DNA of 9,151 nucleotides from Treponema sp. (GTDB taxonomy: Bacteria; Spirochaetota; Spirochaetia; Treponematales; Breznakiellaceae), in the NCBI GenBank assembly GCA_009785545.1, contig WQWD01000081.1, forward strand, positions 1 to 9,151, given 5' to 3'. Both the position numbers and the translations under genes were made by a program. Position 1 is the stretch's first letter. Every line of letters starts with the position of its first letter. Positions 4,804 through 9,151 of the stretch are shown here, one piece after another. The notes below the pieces were generated by a model that saw only the letters and a program-made list of their open reading frames with translations, was not told the origin of the DNA and did no database searches.

Positions 4804-7632
4804 TTACCCCAAGTAATCTGAAAGTCTTCTATAACATTGGTTTACGATATGTTTTTGGTCTAAATCCACATCTTCGTCGAGTTCATCAATTAATGCTTCA
4901 AGGCTGGCAAGGCTTTCGTTAACACAGGTGTGAAAACCTCGGGAAGCTCTAAACCTGTAATTTTCCGAACCGTCTGTGAAAAGTCCCAAAAACCCTAAAT
5001 CACGGACAGGGTCTCCGCTGCGGTTTTTTTTCCATATAACAGGTTTTGCAAGATTTTCTATATGTTTTAATAATTCACAAAGGTTTTCACGTGAGTTGAA
5101 GTTTTCTTTACGGGGCCATCTCCTGTTAAAAATACCGTCAACGTCAAGAGTGGGAGAGAGCGATAAGATAAGCTCGAGTTTTTCTCCTTCCAAAAGATTA
5201 AACTGATTATTGATAATGATTTTTCCCTTTAATTTTTTGTAAACTGTTTCACTGTTAAGGTGATCTTTGATACGATCAAGTTTTTCCCAAGGCAGCAAAA
5301 CGGTTTTTTTGCCTTTGAATGTGCTTATTTCGAATGTCTCATCCTCTATTTTTATATGGTTGGTAAAATGAGGCTGTCCCAAAACTTCAGTTTTTGGGAC
5401 AGCTTCCTTAGATTTAAATGAAAAAGCGGCATTTATGACGCTTTTTCGGAAGCCTGTCTCAAAACTGACCGAGTTTTGAGACAAGCTCCAATCTCTGATA
5501 ATTTGTTTCTGAGGTTTCTTTGTTTCCGATTTTTGACCTTTTGATTTTCCGTATTCATCGTATTTTGCCGGCTCTGATCCCGTTTTTTCAAACTCAGTTT
5601 GAACGAAAAGCCGTGAGCTAATACCTGCCCATTTGCTGTGTAAATGGGTGGATAAACGCTGTAAAACTGATTTTGAGAGCGGAGAAACCGACATTGCGTA
5701 CATTCGTGATGTTCTGATTATTTCTCCGGCAACAATAAAAGATGGATCTTTACGAAACATCACAGATCCGGGGTGAATTATTATTTTATTTTCTGTTAAG
5801 CTGCGGTAAGAGCTCGATCTTCCCCGCATATTATGTGAGCCTTCACGAACGCACACAAACTGTATCATTCCGCACCCAATACAGCATAAATAATCATCAA
5901 TTTGGCTGCCCGAAATTATTTCTGGATTGTAGTGAACTGGAATTTTCATCGACGCCAAAATTTCTTCAAGCTGATACACAACATTTGCTATTTCCGCTGC
6001 CGCTCGTTCATCCAGATAATTTTTTTCGCAAAACTTTAGTTTATTTGTAGAGTCCTTATACGACTTAAACAGTTTTAAGTATGATACAAAATCGCCGTTC
6101 TCATCACGGAAACGGTGATGAGCCTGCCGTGCGTCAGTTTCTTCTCCCGGAGGCAGGATATACGGGCTTTGCGTGGATAAAAATGCCGCCGCTATGATTG
6201 TTTCCCGTATTATATCGGGATAACGTTGTATCGCTTCCACAATTATGCGTGAATGACGTGGAGCTAAAGGAAATTCTGTCATAAGCTTGCCGATGTTTGA
6301 CAAACTTCTGTCGCTTTCTAAAGCTTCAAGTAAATTTAAAGTATCGATTCCGCCGATAATTCCTGATTTATCAGGAGCTGTAATAAAATCAAAGTCTTCA
6401 AAGTTTGTAATTCCTAGTACTGCCATTCGTAAAATAACTTCTGATAAATCTGTGCGGAAAATTTCTTCTGCTGTATACAAAGATCGATTCTCAAAATCTT
6501 TACGTGTGTATAGTCTGTAACAAATTCCTTCACGTGTCCGCCCTGCTCGTCCCTTGCGTTGATTTGCGGAAGCTTTTGATATTGGTGCTTCGATTAAACT
6601 TGATGTGAAGGAACGGGGGTTATACCAATTAAGTTTAGCCAGCCCTGAGTCGATTACGCAGGCAATTCCATTAATTGTAACCGATGTTTCTGCGATATTT
6701 GTTGATATAACAACTTTTGTTTTTCCTTTTGGGGTTTCTTCAAAAACTTTTTCCTGCTCTTCTTTTCCAAGCCGCCCGTACAGCGGTAAAATATGCAAAT
6801 ATTTTCCAACAGACGAAAAAGTAAGCCGTCCCATACATTCTTTGATCATTTTTTCGCCGGAAAGAAAAATTAAAATATCGCCTTCACGTTTTTCACTGAC
6901 AAAACGAGTAACAATTCCTTCGATTTTTACCAAAATCATCTCATCTGAGCTGTTATTTCCGGCAGAATCCCGCTTTTTTTCATGGAATTCTGTTCCTTTC
7001 CTTTTATTTTTTGCTGATTGTTCGTTATATATTGTTGATTGATAACTATTAGTGTTAATTGGATCGTAGATCAATGTAACCGGGAATCTTTGCGCATCTA
7101 TTTTTACAATAGGACATTCTCCTAAATATTCGGAAAAAACATCCGCATTTATTGTTGCCGAAGAAATAATTACTTTAAAATCCGGCCGGTGTTCCATTAC
7201 TCTTTTGAGTAAACCAAGTATAAAATCGATGTTTAAACTTCTTTCATGCGCTTCATCTATTATTAAAACACTGTATTTTGATAAAAAAGGATCGAGTTTC
7301 ATCTCCTGAAGAAGAATTCCGTCTGTCATAATTTTAATTTTAGTTTCATGGTTTGTCAGATCATCAAACCGCATTTTGTAACCAATAAGACCGGGAATAA
7401 CAGTATTTGTTTGGCGGGCAATAAATTCACTCACAGACATTGCAGCGATTCGCCTTGGTTGAGTTACTCCGATGATTCCGTTTTTTGCGTATCCGGCGTT
7501 GTAAAGTATTACAGGGAGCTGTGTTGTTTTACCGGAGCCTGTTGGACTTTCAACGACAAGCGCTTGATTATTTTCTAATACCGATAAAATATTTTGTTGA
7601 TTTTTGTAGACAGGAAGTTCAATATAGTTCAT
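4804..7632 (-). CDS. hrpA: DEAH-box ATP-dependent RNA helicase, HrpA-like
   Basis: This 942-residue cytoplasmic helicase is expected to unwind or remodel RNA using ATP. RecA domain 1 has TGSGKTT (31-37), TQPRR (57-61), DEAH (126-129) and SAT (158-160). RecA domain 2 has LIFLSG (254-259), TNIAETSVTI (311-320) and QRKGRAGR (358-365). Helical winged-helix and HA2-type regions follow (about 385-560), then an OB-fold-like region to about 675. The length lies between E. coli HrpB and the much longer HrpA; hrpA is the usual spirochaete name and I use it with some reserve. A polar insert at 192-232 separates the RecA domains. Residues 680-755 form a hydrophilic linker, and 716-754 are encoded almost wholly by palindromic repeats. 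Residues 765-942 form a C-terminal region I do not recognise. The start MNYIELPVYKNQQ has no Shine-Dalgarno and lies ten bases after a predicted -10, suggesting a leaderless mRNA. Confidence 0.88.
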   Translation of the reverse strand: MNYIELPVYKNQQNILSVLENNQALVVESPTGSGKTTQLPVILYNAGYAKNGIIGVTQPRRIAAMSVSEFIARQTNTVIPGLIGYKMRFDDLTNHETKIKIMTDGILLQEMKLDPFLSKYSVLIIDEAHERSLNIDFILGLLKRVMEHRPDFKVIISSATINADVFSEYLGECPIVKIDAQRFPVTLIYDPINTNSYQSTIYNEQSAKNKRKGTEFHEKKRDSAGNNSSDEMILVKIEGIVTRFVSEKREGDILIFLSGEKMIKECMGRLTFSSVGKYLHILPLYGRLGKEEQEKVFEETPKGKTKVVISTNIAETSVTINGIACVIDSGLAKLNWYNPRSFTSSLIEAPISKASANQRKGRAGRTREGICYRLYTRKDFENRSLYTAEEIFRTDLSEVILRMAVLGITNFEDFDFITAPDKSGIIGGIDTLNLLEALESDRSLSNIGKLMTEFPLAPRHSRIIVEAIQRYPDIIRETIIAAAFLSTQSPYILPPGEETDARQAHHRFRDENGDFVSYLKLFKSYKDSTNKLKFCEKNYLDERAAAEIANVVYQLEEILASMKIPVHYNPEIISGSQIDDYLCCIGCGMIQFVCVREGSHNMRGRSSSYRSLTENKIIIHPGSVMFRKDPSFIVAGEIIRTSRMYAMSVSPLSKSVLQRLSTHLHSKWAGISSRLFVQTEFEKTGSEPAKYDEYGKSKGQKSETKKPQKQIIRDWSLSQNSVSFETGFRKSVINAAFSFKSKEAVPKTEVLGQPHFTNHIKIEDETFEISTFKGKKTVLLPWEKLDRIKDHLNSETVYKKLKGKIIINNQFNLLEGEKLELILSLSPTLDVDGIFNRRWPRKENFNSRENLCELLKHIENLAKPVIWKKNRSGDPVRDLGFLGLFTDGSENYRFRASRGFHTCVNESLASLEALIDELDEDVDLDQKHIVNQCYRRLSDYLG
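5371..5405. repeat. Interspersed palindromic element, copy 2 (inside helicase frame)
   Basis: AGGCTGTCCCAAAACT (5371-5386) is inverted at 5389-5405 with one extra T. The stem is GGCTGTCCCAAAA-type with a short loop and a one-base bulge. It encodes helicase residues 743-754 (EAVPKTEVLGQP). The GGCTGTCCCAAAA end resembles terminal inverted repeats of some insertion sequences, so an IS or MITE origin is possible. Confidence 0.75.
5421..5446. repeat. Hairpin between palindromic copies 2 and 3
   Basis: AAAAAGCG (5421-5428) pairs perfectly with CGCTTTTT (5439-5446) around a 10-base loop. It encodes residues 729-738 (RKSVINAAFS) and fills most of the space between copies 2 and 3. It is not related in sequence to those copies. 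Confidence 0.5.
5451..5487. repeat. Interspersed palindromic element, copy 3 (inside helicase frame)
   Basis: AGCCTGTCTCAAAACT (5451-5466) pairs with its inverse at 5472-5487 apart from one position, which is a G-U pair in the helicase mRNA. The loop GACCG is identical to copy 1. Relative to copy 1, TCCC has become TCTC on one arm and GGGA has become GAGA on the other, so pairing is kept. It encodes residues 716-728 (SLSQNSVSFETGF) without breaking the frame. Confidence 0.8.
5587..5603. repeat. 17-bp palindrome in the helicase linker
   Basis: TTCAAACT (5587-5594) and AGTTTGAA (5596-5603) form a perfect palindrome around a single C. It encodes residues near 677-682, at the start of the same hydrophilic linker. 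The AAACT/AGTTT core resembles the interspersed element, but the TGTCCC arms are absent, so it is either a remnant or chance. Confidence 0.35.
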
Positions 7633-7642
7633 AATAAATATT

Positions 7643-7651
7643 ATTATAACA
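7643..7651 (-). promoter_or_regulatory. Predicted extended -10 promoter of the helicase gene
   Basis: On the minus strand TGTTATAAT (7651-7643) is a perfect extended -10 (TGnTATAAT). No good -35 is visible; an A/T-rich run lies upstream instead, which is compatible with an extended -10 promoter. Only ten bases separate the -10 from the ATG at 7632, so initiation near 7636 would leave a leader of about four bases. Confidence 0.55.
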
Positions 7652-7653
7652 GC

Positions 7654-7682
7654 TTGATCAAAAAAAAAATAGTTGGTATATT
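7654..7682 (+). promoter_or_regulatory. Predicted sigma-70 promoter of ppdK
   Basis: TTGATC (7654-7659) and TATATT (7677-7682) are separated by 17 bases that include a run of ten A (7660-7669). Initiation near 7689 would give a leader of about 54 nt. Its -35 begins three bases from the helicase's extended -10, so the two divergent promoters compete for the same DNA. Confidence 0.5.
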
Positions 7683-7693
7683 TTATTTTGTCC

Positions 7694-7715
7694 GATAAAA
7701 ATAATTTGAATTATC
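7694..7715 (+). promoter_or_regulatory. Inverted repeat at the start of the ppdK leader
   Basis: ATAATT-TG-AATTAT (7701-7714) is a perfect palindrome, and GATAA (7694-7698) is inverted as TTATC (7711-7715). It lies just downstream of the predicted ppdK start point, where an operator would block transcription. The region is A/T-rich, so chance is a real alternative. No regulator is identified. Confidence 0.3.
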
Positions 7716-7742
7716 AGACCTAAGAAACTATGGAGGATGTTA

Positions 7743-9151
7743 ATGGCTAAACAGAAAAATGTTTACTTTTTCGGCAACGGCAAAGCCGACGGAGATGCGA
7801 AGATGAAATTCGTGTTGGGCGGCAAGGGCGCTAATCTTGCCGAGATGACGAATCTTGGAATTCCGGTTCCGCCGGGCTTTACTATTTCTACTGATGTATG
7901 CGCAGCTTATTACGAAAACAAAAACAAATATCCTGCGGGATTAAAAGAAGAAGTCGAAGCAAATCTAAAAAAACTTGAAACTGTAATGAAAAAGAAACTC
8001 GGCGATCCAAACGATCCGCTTTTGGTTTCTATTCGTTCAGGCGCTGCGGCATCTATGCCCGGCATGATGGACACAATTCTCAACTTGGGAATCAGCGACA
8101 AAGCGGTTAAAGGGCTTGCCAATAAAACAGGAAACCCTCGTTTTGCGTGGGACGCATACAGACGTTTTATTCAGATGTACGGCGATGTTGTAATGGGCGT
8201 TGATCACGATTATTTCGAAGACGCTCTGTCCGCAATGAAGAAAAACAAAAAAACAGAACTTGACACAGACCTTACCGCTGACGATTTGGAAAACCTTGTT
8301 AATCAATACAAACAAATTGTAAAAAAACATTCCGGCAAAGATTTCCCGCAAAACCCGCTCGATCAGCTTTGGGGATCAGTAAACGCAGTTTTTGATTCAT
8401 GGATGAATGAAAGAGCGATAAAATACCGCCAAATAGAGAATATTAAAGGGTTAAAAGGAACCGCTGTTAATGTTCAGTCAATGGTTTTTGGCAATTTTGG
8501 CGATGATTCAGGAACTGGTGTATGTTTCAGCCGTGATCCTTCTACCGGCGAAAATGTATTCTACGGCGAATATCTTATGAACGCTCAAGGCGAAGATGTT
8601 GTTGCAGGAATCAGAACTCCAGAAAGAATCTCAAAACTGGAAAAAAACAATCCGGCTATCTATAAACAATTGATCGGTATCAAAAATAAACTTGAAAAAC
8701 ATTTTACCGATATGCAAGACATGGAATTTACCGTTCAGCAGGATATTCTTTACATTCTGCAAACTCGTAACGGAAAACGTGCGGGGACTGCCGCTGTAAA
8801 ATGCGCAGTAGACATGGTAGCCGAAGGTTTAATCGACAAAAATACAGCTATCTTGCGTGTAACGCCCGGTCATCTTGATCAATTACTCCACCCAATGATC
8901 GATGTAAAAGCAAAAAAAGACGCAAAAGCCATCACCAAAGGGTTAAACGCTTCTCCGGGCGCTGCTTGCGGCAGAATCGTTTACACTGCAAAAGACGCTG
9001 AAAACTGGCACGCCAGAGGCGAAAAAGTTATGATGGTTCGCAAAGAAACATGCCCCGAAGATATTGGCGGAATGGTTGTTGCTCAGGGTATTCTTACCTC
9101 CACAGGCGGTATGACAAGTCATGCTGCAGTTGTAGCTCGTGGCATGGGAAC
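7743..9151 (+). CDS. ppdK: Pyruvate phosphate dikinase, N-terminal half (runs off right edge)
   Basis: The enzyme interconverts pyruvate + ATP + Pi with phosphoenolpyruvate + AMP + PPi, linking glycolysis to the pyrophosphate pool in the cytoplasm. The ATG at 7743 has GGAGG at 7732-7736, six bases upstream. The 469 codons present cover the nucleotide-binding domain and the start of the swivelling phospho-His domain. Visible motifs are GGKGANLAEM (26-35), SIRSGAAASMPGMMDT (96-111), the FSRDPSTGE stretch (262-270), DMEFTVQQDILYILQTRNG (326-344) and, at the very end, GGMTSHAAVVARGMG (455-469). His460 is the catalytic phospho-histidine, and Thr458 matches the residue targeted by the regulatory protein in plants. 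The PEP/pyruvate-binding C-terminal domain, some 400 residues, lies outside the window. Many codons end in C or G compared with the helicase next door, as expected for a highly expressed core gene. Confidence 0.95.
   Translation, partial: MAKQKNVYFFGNGKADGDAKMKFVLGGKGANLAEMTNLGIPVPPGFTISTDVCAAYYENKNKYPAGLKEEVEANLKKLETVMKKKLGDPNDPLLVSIRSGAAASMPGMMDTILNLGISDKAVKGLANKTGNPRFAWDAYRRFIQMYGDVVMGVDHDYFEDALSAMKKNKKTELDTDLTADDLENLVNQYKQIVKKHSGKDFPQNPLDQLWGSVNAVFDSWMNERAIKYRQIENIKGLKGTAVNVQSMVFGNFGDDSGTGVCFSRDPSTGENVFYGEYLMNAQGEDVVAGIRTPERISKLEKNNPAIYKQLIGIKNKLEKHFTDMQDMEFTVQQDILYILQTRNGKRAGTAAVKCAVDMVAEGLIDKNTAILRVTPGHLDQLLHPMIDVKAKKDAKAITKGLNASPGAACGRIVYTAKDAENWHARGEKVMMVRKETCPEDIGGMVVAQGILTSTGGMTSHAAVVARGMG

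Noticed and set aside
4983..4991. GTCCCAAAA, a possible further copy of the palindromic element
   Set aside because: The inverse arm is missing nearby and the bases encode part of FLGLF in the helicase C-terminal region, so it is probably coincidence.
5628..5648. CCCATTT/AAATGGG hairpin in the helicase gene
   Set aside because: A 7-bp stem with a 7-base loop in ordinary-looking coding sequence, unrelated to the repeat family; expected by chance in a gene of this size.
4976..7578. Plus-strand open frames opposite the helicase
   Set aside because: Composition and lack of start signals mark them as shadows of the helicase frame.

Overview
The window looks like chromosome of a low-GC, Treponema-like spirochaete. 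This is inferred from three things: a secreted protein with the 'DGNVIEARVTEIS.TEIRYRRFD..DGP' domain seen often in Treponema, a HrpA-type DEAH helicase of intermediate length, and pyruvate phosphate dikinase, which belongs to the PPi-linked glycolysis of these organisms. No rRNA, tRNA, CRISPR array, integrase or transposase gene was found. The taxonomic call is an inference from protein style and was not checked by any search.

Layout. (1) 1-588, minus strand: the N-terminal 196 residues of a secreted, probable outer-membrane beta-barrel protein that runs off the left edge. (2) 589-1314: about 725 bp without a convincing gene but full of structure. Read on the minus strand it holds a good extended -10 promoter, a (CT)8 microsatellite and a terminator-like hairpin, all in a long leader of the beta-barrel gene. 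It also holds two nested palindromic elements (988-1228 enclosing 1029-1139) and a promoter reading right. (3) 1315-2804, plus strand: a two-gene ABC exporter operon (ATPase, then a six-helix permease, overlapping by 7 nt). (4) 2965-4758, plus strand: a methyl-accepting chemotaxis protein whose extracytoplasmic sensor looks like a CZB zinc-binding domain. (5) 4804-7632, minus strand: a 942-residue DEAH-box RNA helicase, convergent with the chemoreceptor. (6) 7743 to the right edge, plus strand: the first 469 residues of pyruvate phosphate dikinase, ending just after the catalytic phospho-histidine.

The most distinctive signal is a family of short palindromes (core TGTCCCAAAACT...AGTTTTGGGACA). 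One copy lies in the 45-bp gap between the chemoreceptor and helicase genes. Two more, with another hairpin between them, lie inside the helicase reading frame and encode nearly all of residues 716-754, an inter-domain linker. Copies 1 and 3 differ by paired changes that preserve the stem. This resembles the protein-coding palindromic elements known from Rickettsia, although an origin from insertion-sequence ends is also possible.

The genes do not form one pathway. Transcription is divergent at both ends (beta-barrel gene versus ABC operon; helicase versus ppdK) and convergent in the middle. The helicase/ppdK gap is only 110 bp and packs two divergent promoters almost against each other, with a run of ten A in the ppdK promoter spacer and almost no leader for the helicase.
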